From Sphingomonas tagetis (lineage in GTDB: Bacteria; Pseudomonadota; Alphaproteobacteria; Sphingomonadales; Sphingomonadaceae): DNA of 64,000 nt. Shown in pieces: positions 25,934-33,734 of the stretch. Each line of letters opens with the position of its first letter. The stretch's first letter is position 1. The translations under genes were made by a program, and so were the position numbers. The notes below the pieces were generated by a model, which saw nothing but the letters and a program-made list of their open reading frames with translations, did no database searches and was not told where the DNA came from. The stretch is taken from positions 1 to 64,000 of the forward strand of contig NZ_JAMLDX010000005.1 of NCBI RefSeq assembly GCF_024211275.1, written 5' to 3'.

Positions 25934-26189
25934 GGTTGACCTCGGGGGCTGGTTCCTGCGCGGGGCGGGCGGCGTCGAAGAGGCGTGCGGCGAGGCGGTC
26001 CTTGCCGTGCTGGTCGGCCCAGCGCGCGCATTTTTCGAGCAGGGGAGGCGGGGCGGGCTTGACCGTGCGCAGCCGCTTGACCGATCGCCGGTCCATGTCC
26101 AGCAGCTCGGCGGCGACGGCATCCTTGTCGAGCCAGTTCACGAACGCGCGGAAGGCCGCGATCCGTTCTTCATCCTTGGGGGTGGGCAT
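25926..26189 (-). CDS. Small helical prophage protein upstream of the integrase
   Basis: An 87-residue protein (FVNWLDKDAVAAELLDMDRR, then SVKRLRTVKPAPPPLLEKCA). The charged, helical N-terminal half with an AAELLDMDRRSVKRLR segment looks like a small DNA-binding or excisionase-type protein, which would suit its place just before int. Not recognised as a family. Its ATG follows the repeated leader CGGCAAAAGGAGGCCG. Confidence 0.6.
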   Translation of the reverse strand: MPTPKDEERIAAFRAFVNWLDKDAVAAELLDMDRRSVKRLRTVKPAPPPLLEKCARWADQHGKDRLAARLFDAARPAQEPAPEVNHA

Positions 26190-26191
26190 GT

Positions 26192-26207
26192 CGGCCTCCT
26201 TTTGCCG
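26192..26207 (-). promoter_or_regulatory. Repeated ribosome-binding leader, copy 1
   Basis: On the minus strand CGGCAAAAGGAGGCCG lies five bases (from AGGAGG) ahead of an ATG. The same 16 bases occur at 37738-37753 and 38191-38206, always just before a gene start. Confidence 0.7.
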
Positions 26208-26243
26208 AGGTTGTGGGATGCTGCGCCGGGTGGCGCGGCGGGG

Positions 26244-27035
26244 TCAAGGGGTGGCTTCCCCACCTCCTGCGACCTGTTCGCTTTCCGGCGTTTTGCTGAC
26301 AGGTTGGGGAGGGGTGGCAAATTCCAGCATAGCGCGGATAATAGGCGTCAAGATTCCATCGTCGGACACGCCGAAATGCCGCGCCAGCACTTCCCGCGCA
26401 CTTTCCTCGCTCGGTGCTTGGGGCTGTGTATCGAGGGCGGCGAGCTTTCCTTCCGCATCAATGGCACGGTCCATCTGGCTTTCGGCGGTTTTGTAAGCGT
26501 CTCTCGCTTCATCCTGCCAAGTCGTTCGCCACATGGGCACGTTGCAATTTGGACAGCTGTCAGGCTCTTCATTGGCGAAAGCACCAACGGGCGTGAGCGT
26601 GGTCTTGGTCAGCCGGAAATCGCATTTGGCGCATCTCAGGACGCCGGGGCAGTAGATCAGGCTTCGCATGCGCTTAAACTCGCGTGCCAATGCCTCTGCT
26701 GTGTCGGCATCCATCATCACGCCATCGGCGGCATCTTCCCACCGAGCAATGAATTCGCCGATCATGACGTCGCCCACCTCCCCACCATCATCGCGGGTGG
26801 GGCTGTGGCTTTCGAGGGCGGCGAGGATGGCGTCGATTTCGCTGTCTGGCACGTTGCGTAGATCGTCAGCAAGATGGCTCGCCATCGAGAATGCGCCTTT
26901 CTGGTGGTCGGGGAATAGCTCGCGGCACAGGCGAAGGTTGATATGACGATCAGCGACGCGCGCGAAATGCTCGCGCAACTTCGCCACAGCCTCGCGCCGC
27001 GCGATCAGGTTGGGGGTCACGTCTTGATCACCCAT
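26244..27035 (-). CDS. Prophage zinc-ribbon protein, unknown function
   Basis: A 263-residue protein. The N-terminal 110 residues are helical and acidic; the middle has LIYCPGVLRCAKCDFRLTKT and SCPNCNVPMWRTTW, forming a zinc ribbon; the C-terminus is Pro/Glu-rich and disordered-looking. Similar zinc-ribbon proteins with the phrase YCPGV...CAKC are frequent in early regions of proteobacterial phages, without a known role. Eight-base overlap with the acyl-carrier-like gene. Confidence 0.6.
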   Translation of the reverse strand: MGDQDVTPNLIARREAVAKLREHFARVADRHINLRLCRELFPDHQKGAFSMASHLADDLRNVPDSEIDAILAALESHSPTRDDGGEVGDVMIGEFIARWEDAADGVMMDADTAEALAREFKRMRSLIYCPGVLRCAKCDFRLTKTTLTPVGAFANEEPDSCPNCNVPMWRTTWQDEARDAYKTAESQMDRAIDAEGKLAALDTQPQAPSEESAREVLARHFGVSDDGILTPIIRAMLEFATPPQPVSKTPESEQVAGGGEATP

Positions 27036-27309
27036 CGACCTTCTCCGGGTGCTGCTGGCGCACCATCGTATCGACCTCGTGCACGATCGTGGGGATCGTG
27101 GTCATCCGCTCGGCGATGTCGTCGGTGATCTCGATCTTGAACTCGTCCTCAAGCGCCATGACGAACTCGACCTGATCGAGACTGTCCAGCTCGACGCGGC
27201 GGTTGGTGGTGGCGGGTTCAAAGGTGACGGTCTGTTGCTCGAAGCGGTCGAGCAGGTCTTGTCCGAAATGCTCCTGAAAGACGGCGCGGACGCGCGCGAC
27301 AGTGTCCAT
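27028..27309 (-). CDS. Acyl carrier protein homologue carried by the prophage
   Basis: A 93-residue protein. The segment RRVELDSLDQVEFVMALEDE followed by FKIEITDDIAERMTTIPTIV is close to bacterial ACP: Ser43 in the DSL motif is the phosphopantetheine attachment site, and helix 2 and helix 3 residues are kept. The N-terminus (about 35 residues) is longer than in standard ACP (about 78 residues in total). If loaded by the host ACP synthase it could carry acyl groups. No condensing enzyme or acyltransferase is encoded nearby, so the partner is unknown. Confidence 0.8.
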   Translation of the reverse strand: MDTVARVRAVFQEHFGQDLLDRFEQQTVTFEPATTNRRVELDSLDQVEFVMALEDEFKIEITDDIAERMTTIPTIVHEVDTMVRQQHPEKVDG

Positions 27310-27324
27310 GTGGTTCCCCTTGGG

Positions 27325-27597
27325 TTAGCGCTCGCCGAGCAGGCGGGCGGTGTTTTCGTAAGCGGTGCGCGAATCGATGGACGGCCCGCGCTGGGCGATG
27401 TTGGCGGCGAGCGCTTCGCCCGCCTTGCGCTTCCAGACGCGCCAATCCTTGGTGCGCCGTTCCTTGTGCGCCAGGATCAGCGGCACGCGGATGTAGGGCG
27501 GGAGCGCGGCAAAGCAGCGCTGACACAGCCGCTGCCACCGCTTGCGATCCATGCCGCAGCCGGGCGTGTCGCAAAGGTGGCGGCGGCGGGCGGTCAT
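27325..27597 (-). CDS. Small Cys-containing prophage protein
   Basis: A 90-residue basic protein with CDTPGCG near residue 9 and LCQRCFAALP near residue 24, a likely four-Cys zinc knuckle, then a basic helix (KERRTKDWRVWKRKAGEAL). Similar small zinc proteins occur in early operons of temperate phages. Function unknown. Its ATG overlaps the stop of the upstream 52-residue gene. Confidence 0.6.
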   Translation of the reverse strand: MTARRRHLCDTPGCGMDRKRWQRLCQRCFAALPPYIRVPLILAHKERRTKDWRVWKRKAGEALAANIAQRGPSIDSRTAYENTARLLGER

Positions 27598-27752
27598 GCC
27601 TCGGCCCGCCGGCGGCGCAGGTCGCGGAGGTGATCGAGGCGGTCGAACTCGGCAAGCTCGTCGGCATCGAGGCGGCGCCAGTGCGGGCGGCGCGCGTCGA
27701 GTTCACGCCAGCGCCGCATCTGTTCGGCGGGGAAGTGTTCGAGCGTCCGCAT
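27594..27752 (-). CDS. 52-residue charged prophage protein
   Basis: A very short gene: MRTLEHFPAEQMRRWRELDA at the start and HLRDLRRRRAEA at the end. It is almost entirely helical and Arg-rich. Overlaps of one base upstream and four bases downstream (ATGA) place it in the leftward operon, and those couplings are the main evidence that it is real. Function unknown. Confidence 0.55.
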   Translation of the reverse strand: MRTLEHFPAEQMRRWRELDARRPHWRRLDADELAEFDRLDHLRDLRRRRAEA

Positions 27753-27955
27753 CAGACGGCGCTCATGAAGTCGCGCGCGGGCGGCTCGAAGAAGGGGGTG
27801 GCGAGCCGGTGGGCTTGGCTGGGCAGCCCGAACGCATCGCAGAGCGCGTCAACGAGATCGGGCAACTCGTCGCGGGCGATCGCCACGAACTGCGCGCCAT
27901 CGTCGCCGATCAGCAGCACGTCGCGCTCGCGCGGGCGGTAGACGGCGGTGGTCAT
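27752..27955 (-). CDS. Small prophage protein, unknown function
   Basis: A 67-residue protein starting MTTAVYRPRERDVLLIGDDG, with DELPDLVDALCDAFGL in the middle. ATG overlaps the previous stop (ATGA). A GTG twelve bases upstream is an alternative start. No family recognised. Confidence 0.5.
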   Translation of the reverse strand: MTTAVYRPRERDVLLIGDDGAQFVAIARDELPDLVDALCDAFGLPSQAHRLATPFFEPPARDFMSAV

Positions 27956-28332
27956 GCGAGCGGCCACTGGTCGGCCATGCCGGGGATCGGGCGCAGGATC
28001 AGGCCGCCGCGGGACAGGTGGTCATGCGAGCCGGGACCGATATCGTCGAGCGTGTCGGGGCGATACCATTCATACGTCGGCGTTAGGTGCGACGCTACGC
28101 GATAGGCTTTGCTGTAAGCCTCGCCCCCGCAGCTGCGGCACCGCACGATAAATGGCGTCACGCCCGGTGCGCGATCAATCGTGATCACATAAGCACCGCA
28201 GCCGCCCGGCTTTCCGTTGGAAGTGCGTTCGCAGACATAAGCGTTGGTCTTGCCGGTGTTCTTGAAGCCCTTGCCGCCCGGGCCGTTGTAAGCCTCCGCG
28301 ACGGCCCTCCATGCGGCCAGAATGTCAGTCAT
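27952..28332 (-). CDS. Prophage zinc-binding protein, unknown function
   Basis: A 126-residue protein. Cys in YVCERT and GGCGAYV, and the pair RCRSCGGEAYSKAY, suggest a zinc ribbon. Trp and Tyr are frequent in the C-terminal half. It overlaps genes on both sides by a few bases. Not assigned to a family. Confidence 0.55.
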   Translation of the reverse strand: MTDILAAWRAVAEAYNGPGGKGFKNTGKTNAYVCERTSNGKPGGCGAYVITIDRAPGVTPFIVRCRSCGGEAYSKAYRVASHLTPTYEWYRPDTLDDIGPGSHDHLSRGGLILRPIPGMADQWPLA

Positions 28333-28492
28333 TGAGATTGCTCTCCGGGTGGGCGCTGTCGCGCTCGTAGGTTTCGAGGGGGTCGGCGGCGCACTGGCGC
28401 GCCAGATGCGGCGTGTTGGCGATCGCCTCGATCCAGCTGCCGGCGTCGCTGTCGGTGTCGATGAACACCGTGCCGTGCGGGTCGCGGTTCAC
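28325..28492 (-). CDS. 55-residue prophage protein
   Basis: VNRDPHGTVFIDTDSDAGSW at the start, acidic end. The GTG start overlaps the previous gene stop (GTGA), and the stop overlaps the next ATG. Unknown function; accepted because of the tight coupling on both sides. Confidence 0.5.
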   Translation of the reverse strand: MNRDPHGTVFIDTDSDAGSWIEAIANTPHLARQCAADPLETYERDSAHPESNLND

Positions 28493-28671
28493 GGTAGCGG
28501 CGGCAGCGGTTCGGTTGCGGCGAGGAACGCCTGCAGCAGCAGCCAGCCCGTCACCATGCCTGCGATGAGTGCGCCGCTGCGCGAAGGAGTGGCCGGACGC
28601 GCTTGTGCGGGGGGAGCGGCGCGCCCGGCCCGGCCGCGCTTGGGAGCGGCCGATGGGGTGGAGCGGATCAT
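28489..28671 (-). CDS. Small single-span membrane protein
   Basis: A 60-residue protein with a basic, Pro/Ala-rich N-terminus and one hydrophobic segment (SGALIAGMVTGWLLLQAFLA), so probably membrane-anchored with the N-terminus in the cytoplasm. Early phage membrane peptides can act in superinfection exclusion, but nothing here shows it. ATGA overlap with the upstream gene. Confidence 0.5.
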   Translation of the reverse strand: MIRSTPSAAPKRGRAGRAAPPAQARPATPSRSGALIAGMVTGWLLLQAFLAATEPLPPLP

Positions 28672-29078
28672 GCGACTGCTGCCACGGCACCGAAGCCGCT
28701 GGCGGCGCGGGCGCGCATTTCGTCGCGGATCGGGCGGGCGACGGGCTGGGCGGGGGCGGCGGGGCCGCGACCGTCGAGCCAGGCGTCGATCTCGCCCGCG
28801 TCCCAGCGGCTGCGCGCATAGATGCTGCGCGGGCCGTGGATGGGCCGTCCGCGTTCGAGCCGCGGGGTGATCGGCAGCGGCATGCCGTCATGCCGTGCAA
28901 GCGCCCGCAGCTTGTCGATGACGGTGCGCGGCTTGTCGGTCAGCTTGAGCGCGCGGGCGATGTCGCCGATGGCGTATTCACCGCGCTTGCCGCCCGTGCG
29001 CTCCAGTGGATCGGACACCACGCGCACCGGTGCGGCGCGGCGGCGAAGCACGATTGGCAGCGGCATGACGTCACCCAT
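28668..29078 (-). CDS. AlpA/excisionase-like DNA-binding protein
   Basis: A 136-residue protein. The central part EYAIGDIARALKLTDKPRTV followed by MPLPITPRLERGRPIHGPRS and RSRWDAGEIDAWLDGRG has the helix-wing-helix pattern ending in a W-x-x-x-E-I-D-A-W-L motif, as in AlpA and HTH_17 excisionase-like proteins. As first gene of the leftward operon, just behind operator dyad B, it may be an early regulator or excision factor. Not confirmed. Confidence 0.55.
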   Translation of the reverse strand: MGDVMPLPIVLRRRAAPVRVVSDPLERTGGKRGEYAIGDIARALKLTDKPRTVIDKLRALARHDGMPLPITPRLERGRPIHGPRSIYARSRWDAGEIDAWLDGRGPAAPAQPVARPIRDEMRARAASGFGAVAAVA

Positions 29079-29111
29079 CTGTTTACTCCCTTTGGCTGTT
29101 GTCCACAGGAG

Positions 29112-29132
29112 AAGTAAACTGACAGTAGACTT
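29112..29132. promoter_or_regulatory. Operator-like dyad B
   Basis: AAGTAAAC-TGACA-GTAGACTT, followed at 29133 by TTGACA. A lone half-site GTTTACTC lies at 29081 and GTAGAC at 29168. It is 34 bases ahead of the leftward operon start (29078) and downstream of the repressor gene, where a repressor would control leftward transcription. Confidence 0.7.
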
Positions 29133-29147
29133 TTGACAAGCGGGGGC

Positions 29148-29185
29148 ATGAAAAAAGGCAACGGTCCGTAGACTGCTGCCTTATT
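29148..29185 (-). terminator. Possible terminator of the repressor gene
   Basis: On the minus strand AAGGCA pairs with TGCCTT over a 20-base loop, followed by six T. It lies about 20 bases after the repressor stop. The stem is short, so confidence is modest. Confidence 0.4.
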
Positions 29186-29206
29186 CAGATCGGTGAAGGC
29201 GTGCCG

Positions 29207-29581
29207 TCAGCCCTCGTTGGCGCGCTCGTCGGCTTGCGGCTCCGGGGGCTGCGCGCCCCATTCGCGCAACTGGCGGGTGTGTTCGCGCACGGCGGCGCGG
29301 AGCTTGGCCGGCAGCGCGTAATAGTCGGCGAGAAAGTCGCGTTCGCCGAGCGGCACGGTGTTGGGCGTCTGTTCGGGCAAATAGGTGTCCGCAACGTCGA
29401 TCGCCAGCTCGCGGGCGACGGCGAGCCGGTAGGCGTCGTTGAGCGGGCGGATGCCCGTTTCGAGGTGGCCGACCATCTGCTTGCTCACGCCGATGCGGTC
29501 GCCGAGCTGTTCCTGCGACAATCCGCGCTGCTTGCGCCAATAGCGGATGCGGTTCGGTAGGGTTTCGATTGCCTTCGCCAT
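29207..29581 (-). CDS. XRE-family phage repressor (CI-like)
   Basis: A 124-residue protein with an N-terminal HTH_3 domain (RIRYWRKQRGLSQEQLGDRI, then GVSKQMVGHLETG as turn and recognition helix). The C-terminal half is acidic and lacks the S24 peptidase of RecA-cleaved repressors. It faces a divergent Cro-like gene and is flanked by operator-like dyads on both sides, the usual immunity-region layout. ATG 29581; an in-frame GTG at 29611 would add ten residues. It probably keeps the lysogenic state. Confidence 0.8.
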   Translation of the reverse strand: MAKAIETLPNRIRYWRKQRGLSQEQLGDRIGVSKQMVGHLETGIRPLNDAYRLAVARELAIDVADTYLPEQTPNTVPLGERDFLADYYALPAKLRAAVREHTRQLREWGAQPPEPQADERANEG

Positions 29582-29661
29582 AGGCGTATGAAGGTAGTAG
29601 ACATTCGGCACCGCGCTTATCCCCTTATTCGTAGACTTTTTTCATTCCCCGACTGGACATG

Positions 29662-29682
29662 AAGTCTACAGCCAGTTTACTT
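29662..29682. promoter_or_regulatory. Operator-like dyad C in the repressor/Cro intergenic region
   Basis: Read on the minus strand: AAGTAAAC-TGGCT-GTAGACTT, 18 of 21 bases like dyad B. It ends eight bases before the Cro-like ATG. Two extra half-sites (GTAGAC at 29597 and GTAGACTT at 29631) lie in the same 110-bp space, so this looks like a multi-operator switch. Confidence 0.75.
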
Positions 29683-29689
29683 TCGCGCA

Positions 29690-30037
29690 ATGGACAACCT
29701 TGGGGCCGTCAAGCTGCGCCGCTGGCGCTCTCGCACTATGGGTAGCTGTCCCGACACGGGACGGGCGCGGGTGCTGTCGCAGGCCGAAGCGGGCGCGCGC
29801 GTCGGCGTGAGCAAGCAGATGATCGGGCATCTTGAGGGGGCGATTCGCAAGCCAAGTCTGACACTTGCGGCCCGGCTTTCGGAAATGGGCGTGTGCCCGC
29901 CCGAAGACTGGAACCGCAAGCCGAGCTGCATCGCGTGCGGGATCGCGCTGGGCAAGGCGTCGGACTATTGCGACAAGGACGGGTGCGAGTGGCGCGAGGC
30001 CGCGCCCGCGCCGGTCAATGCGAAGGTGGCGGCGTGA
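29690..30037 (+). CDS. Cro-like HTH regulator with C-terminal zinc site
   Basis: A 115-residue protein. The HTH part LSQAEAGARVGVSKQMIGHL has almost the same recognition helix as the repressor (GVSKQM-V/I-GHLE), so both should read the same DNA. The C-terminal half has CIACGIALG and YCDKDGCEW, a four-Cys zinc finger. Divergent from the repressor, first gene of the rightward early operon; a four-base overlap leads to the next gene. Confidence 0.75.
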   Translation: MDNLGAVKLRRWRSRTMGSCPDTGRARVLSQAEAGARVGVSKQMIGHLEGAIRKPSLTLAARLSEMGVCPPEDWNRKPSCIACGIALGKASDYCDKDGCEWREAAPAPVNAKVAA

Positions 30038-30315
30038 CACCGCGCCGCGTTCAGCTGTCGCGCGCCAAGGGCTGGCGGATGCCTGCCGACACGGTGAAGG
30101 TCGATCGCTCGACCAAATGGGGCAACCCCTATGGTGATCGCGATACGGAACGTTCGTGGCGGTCTGCCGCCGTCGAAGCCTTCCGTCTAGAAAATCATCG
30201 CCGCGATCCATCCGATTTTAGCGAACTGCGCGGCAAGAACCTCGCCTGCTGGTGCCCGCTCGACCAGCCTTGTCATGCCGACGTGCTGCTTCAACTCGCC
30301 AACGCGACCGGCTGA
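30034..30315 (+). CDS. DUF4326 domain protein
   Basis: A 93-residue protein (GTG start). It has the DUF4326 pattern: RVQLSRAKGWRMPADTVKVD, then STKWGNPY, and LRGKNLACWCPLDQPCHADV near the end. The family is common in phages and its function is unknown; the conserved Cys/His cluster (CWCPL..PCHAD) suggests metal or nucleotide binding. Overlaps the Cro-like gene. Confidence 0.8.
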   Translation: MTPRRVQLSRAKGWRMPADTVKVDRSTKWGNPYGDRDTERSWRSAAVEAFRLENHRRDPSDFSELRGKNLACWCPLDQPCHADVLLQLANATG

Positions 30316-30319
30316 AACC

Positions 30320-31498
30320 ATGGCCGGGGGGCAACTTGATCCGCGCGAGCTGCAGGACCGTGCGGCGAGGGTGCGCGAGCGCGTGCCGATCAGCAGCGTG
30401 ATCAGCCGCGACGTGAAGCTGCGCGACGCCGGATCGCGCGAAAAGACGGGCCTGTGCCCGTTCCATGCCGAAAAGCGCGACGGCGCGTTCATGGTCAACG
30501 ACGACAAGGGCATCTTCCAGTGCTTCGCGTGCGGCAAGGGCGGCGACGTGTTCGACTATCTCAAGCTGCGGCTGGGGCTCTCGTTCATGGACGCGCTCAA
30601 GGAACTGGCGGAGGGAGCCGGAATCGATTTCAGCAGTGCCGCGGCGAAGCCCGAGTTGGACGGCGCGGCCGAGCGGCGCAAGCGGCAGTCGCGCGCCGAC
30701 GCGGCGAAGCGGCGCGCCGATGCGAGAGACATGTGGCTGACCGCGCATCCGGGGCTGGGCTCGCCGGCGCAGCTGTATCTTGAGGAACGCGGGATCGACT
30801 TCGCCGGGCTGGGGCATTTCCCCGGCTCGATCCGGTTCCGGCCCGATTGCTACAATGGCGAGGTCAAGGCGCATCTGCCCGCGATGGTGACATCGATCGT
30901 CAGCCTGTCGGGCGACTTCATGGCGGTGCATCGCACATGGCTGACGCAGCAGCGCGGCAGCTGGATCAAGGCCCCGCTGGACAAGGCCAAAATGGTGCTC
31001 GGCGATTTCTACACCGGGTCGATGTCGATCTGGAAAGGCGGGCAGCGCAAGTCGCTGCAGGATGTCGCGCCGGGGACGCGGATCGCGATCAGCGAAGGGA
31101 TCGAGGATGGGTTGAGCGCGGCGATGAACGCGCCCGACCTGTATGTGCGCGCGGCAGTGAGCCTCGACAACAGCGGCAATGTGGCGCTGCCGCCGCAGGC
31201 CGGCGACGTGATCCTGATCTGCCAGCGCGACAAGGAAGATCGCGAGCGGCGAGCGGCGCGGTGCCGAGTGCTGGCAATGGAAAGCTGGGGCGAGGCGGCA
31301 GAGGACTATCTGCGCCAGGCCGCGCATCACGAACACTGCGCGCGCCACATCGAGGGCGCGCTCGAACGCTCGATCGCCAAGCATCAGCGCGGCGCGGCGA
31401 GCGACGGCAGCGGGCGCGCGGTCCGGCTGGCGTGGCCCAGCGAGGGCTACAAGGATTTCAACGACGAGCTGCGCGGCGTGCGCATGGAGGGGGCGTAA
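30320..31498 (+). CDS. Phage DnaG-type primase (CHC2 zinc finger plus Toprim)
   Basis: A 392-residue protein. The zinc finger is Cys46, His49, Cys68 and Cys71 (LCPFHAEK ... FQCFACGKGGD). The C-terminal Toprim domain has RIAISEGIEDGLSA (Glu259) and a later acidic region. This is the layout of primases that lay RNA primers at phage replication forks. It is shorter than DnaG and lacks a helicase-binding tail. The ATPase gene follows two genes later, so together they would form the replication module. Confidence 0.85.
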   Translation: MAGGQLDPRELQDRAARVRERVPISSVISRDVKLRDAGSREKTGLCPFHAEKRDGAFMVNDDKGIFQCFACGKGGDVFDYLKLRLGLSFMDALKELAEGAGIDFSSAAAKPELDGAAERRKRQSRADAAKRRADARDMWLTAHPGLGSPAQLYLEERGIDFAGLGHFPGSIRFRPDCYNGEVKAHLPAMVTSIVSLSGDFMAVHRTWLTQQRGSWIKAPLDKAKMVLGDFYTGSMSIWKGGQRKSLQDVAPGTRIAISEGIEDGLSAAMNAPDLYVRAAVSLDNSGNVALPPQAGDVILICQRDKEDRERRAARCRVLAMESWGEAAEDYLRQAAHHEHCARHIEGALERSIAKHQRGAASDGSGRAVRLAWPSEGYKDFNDELRGVRMEGA

Positions 31499-31845
31499 TG
31501 GCAGGCATAAGCCTTGAGCCGCGCGGGGCGCATGAGACGCCCACGGGCTTGACCCGCTATGCGATCTGGCACTGGCGCGACGCAGATGGCCTCAGCATGA
31601 TCCCGTGCGGCGTGATCTCGGCGCTGGCAAAGACGCGCTACGCCAAGGCCGGGAAGTGCAGTGACCAGCGCCCATTCCTCAAGACGCATAGCCGTGCACT
31701 GCGCATGGTGGCACGGCTGCACGATCTGGTCGATGACGAGAACCGGCTGACAGAGCGCGGCGCGGTTGTCCGCTCGACCTTCCTGCGCCGTGACGGCGTG
31801 CTGGCCGGATGGGAAACCGCGCATGGTGAAACGATCCCGTACTGA
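31498..31845 (+). CDS. Prophage protein between primase and helicase, unknown function
   Basis: A 115-residue protein (TRYAIWHWRDADGLSMIPCG near the start, LKTHSRALRMVARLHDLVDD in the middle). Starts on the last base of the primase stop and ends on the first base of the next gene, so it is fully coupled to the replication genes. No family recognised. Confidence 0.55.
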   Translation: MAGISLEPRGAHETPTGLTRYAIWHWRDADGLSMIPCGVISALAKTRYAKAGKCSDQRPFLKTHSRALRMVARLHDLVDDENRLTERGAVVRSTFLRRDGVLAGWETAHGETIPY

Positions 31846-33734
31846 TGCCGGATAACGTCACCCCGATCAGCGAGGCATTGCGCAACGCGACCGCCGCGCC
31901 GGACTTTACCGGCACGGGCCACGAAGGCGGCGGCGACGAGCCGTTCACGCTGCTGCCGCCGGGCTGCCCGATCACGATCCTGGGCAAGGACGGGCTGACC
32001 GTCCATCTGATCGACCACAATTACCAGCTGATGGCGATGAAGCCGCGCGAGATGGGCAAGGGTGAGCTGACGCTGATCTGCGGCGACGACGACTGGCTGA
32101 TGCAGCACTATCCGTCGTTCAACAAGGCGGACCCGCCGCAGATCGTCGGCTTCAATCAGGCGCATGTGCAGACCGCATTCGTCAAGGCGGCGGCGATGCA
32201 GGGCATCTTCTCGCCGCTGGGCAAGGTGTTCGGTCGCGGGGCGCATCGCCGCATCCTTGACGACGCGCTGGTGCTGCACCTTGGCAAGCGCGTGCTGCTG
32301 GTCGGCGCGGCCGACACCAAGGGCCGCAAGTCGATGACGATCACGGAGCGCAAGCCCGGCGTGATCGAGGACAAGATTTATCCCGGCCTGCCCGCGCTGT
32401 CGGCGCCGGCGGCCGAGCCGAGCAAGCGCGCCGAGGCCGAGCGGCTGCAGACGCTGTTCGGCAAGTGGTTCTTCTTCGAGCCGGAGATCGCCCCGCTGCT
32501 GTTGCTGGGCTGGGTCGGGCAGGCGCTGATCTGCGGCGCGTTCGGGTGGCGCGCGCATGTGTGGCTGACGGGCGAGACGGCGGCGGGCAAATCGACGCTG
32601 CAGAAGGTTATCCGCGCCTGCCTCGACGATTGGGGCATGTTCACCGGCGACGCGACCGAGGCCGCCGTGCGGCATGTGCTGGGCGACGACACGCTGCCGG
32701 TGATGATCGACGAGGCCGAGGGCGACGACAAGCCCGAGAAGCAGAAGGCAATGATCAACCTCGCGCGCAAAAGCTCGAGCGGCGACAAGATGCACCGCGG
32801 TTCATCCGACCAGACCAAGGGCGGGCAGGAATTCACGGTGCATAGCTCGTTCCTGTTCAGCTCGATCCTGCACGCGCCGCTCGACCCGCAGGACCGCAAC
32901 CGCTTCGCCATCCTCGCGATGCGCCAGATCCCCGAAGGGGCCGACGAGCCGATGCTCGACCTGAAATATTGGGGCGAGGCGGGGCGGCGGATGCAGCGGC
33001 GAATGCTGGAACAATGGCCGCGCTTCGACAGGACGCTCGCGACCTACAAGAACGAGATCAGGGCGCTCGGCTTTCAGGGGCGGTGGCGCGAGACGTTCGG
33101 CATCCTGTTGGCCTGCGCCGACATGCTGCTGCACGATCACGCGCCCGAGGACGCGCCGGTGCATGACGACGAGCTGTTCGGGCGGCACACGCGGCTGGCG
33201 CGGATGTGCGTGCCGCTGATGGAGCGCGGGCGGCAGGAAGCCGAGGACACGACGACGCGCTGCATCACGCATCTGGTGTCGAGCCTGTTGCCGCCGCTGG
33301 CGGGGCGGCATCCCGAGACGGTGGGCAAATGGATCGAGCGCGCGGCGAAGCCCGACCAGATCGGCGCGTTCGACCATGATGCGCGCAACAAGCTGTTGAG
33401 CCATGGCTTGGCGTTGGTGAACGTGCACCAGAGCCCCAAGACCAAGAAGTGGGGCGCGGACCGCAACGCCACGCCGTCGCAGCAGCTGTATGTGCTGATC
33501 GCGAGCAAGAGCAACACCCAGCTGCGCAAGCTGTTCGAGGGCAGCAAGTGGTTCGACGGCGGTTGGTCGCAGGCGCTGCAGCATGCGGTGTGGAAGGGCG
33601 AGGACGGCACGCTGCCCGAGCCGGTCGAGACGCGCACGGGCATCCGATTCCGCTTTGGCCCGGCGAACAACGACTATGCGATCGCGGTGCCGATCGAGGC
33701 GCTGATTGGGCCGGTGACAGGGCGGACGGAGTGA
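31845..33734 (+). CDS. Phage replicative helicase-like ATPase
   Basis: A 629-residue protein. Walker A is GETAAGKST (243-251) and Walker B is VMIDEAE (286-292), followed by a sensor-like SSFLFSSILHAPLDPQDRNR. This resembles the DUF927/phage primase-helicase ATPases that act as replicative helicases. The first 180 residues contain no recognised domain. With the CHC2/Toprim primase it makes a complete priming-unwinding pair. Overlaps the methyltransferase gene by four bases. Confidence 0.75.
   Translation: MPDNVTPISEALRNATAAPDFTGTGHEGGGDEPFTLLPPGCPITILGKDGLTVHLIDHNYQLMAMKPREMGKGELTLICGDDDWLMQHYPSFNKADPPQIVGFNQAHVQTAFVKAAAMQGIFSPLGKVFGRGAHRRILDDALVLHLGKRVLLVGAADTKGRKSMTITERKPGVIEDKIYPGLPALSAPAAEPSKRAEAERLQTLFGKWFFFEPEIAPLLLLGWVGQALICGAFGWRAHVWLTGETAAGKSTLQKVIRACLDDWGMFTGDATEAAVRHVLGDDTLPVMIDEAEGDDKPEKQKAMINLARKSSSGDKMHRGSSDQTKGGQEFTVHSSFLFSSILHAPLDPQDRNRFAILAMRQIPEGADEPMLDLKYWGEAGRRMQRRMLEQWPRFDRTLATYKNEIRALGFQGRWRETFGILLACADMLLHDHAPEDAPVHDDELFGRHTRLARMCVPLMERGRQEAEDTTTRCITHLVSSLLPPLAGRHPETVGKWIERAAKPDQIGAFDHDARNKLLSHGLALVNVHQSPKTKKWGADRNATPSQQLYVLIASKSNTQLRKLFEGSKWFDGGWSQALQHAVWKGEDGTLPEPVETRTGIRFRFGPANNDYAIAVPIEALIGPVTGRTE

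Noticed and set aside
24602-25939. Plus-strand open frame opposite the integrase
   Set aside because: Antisense shadow; the integrase shows catalytic boxes.
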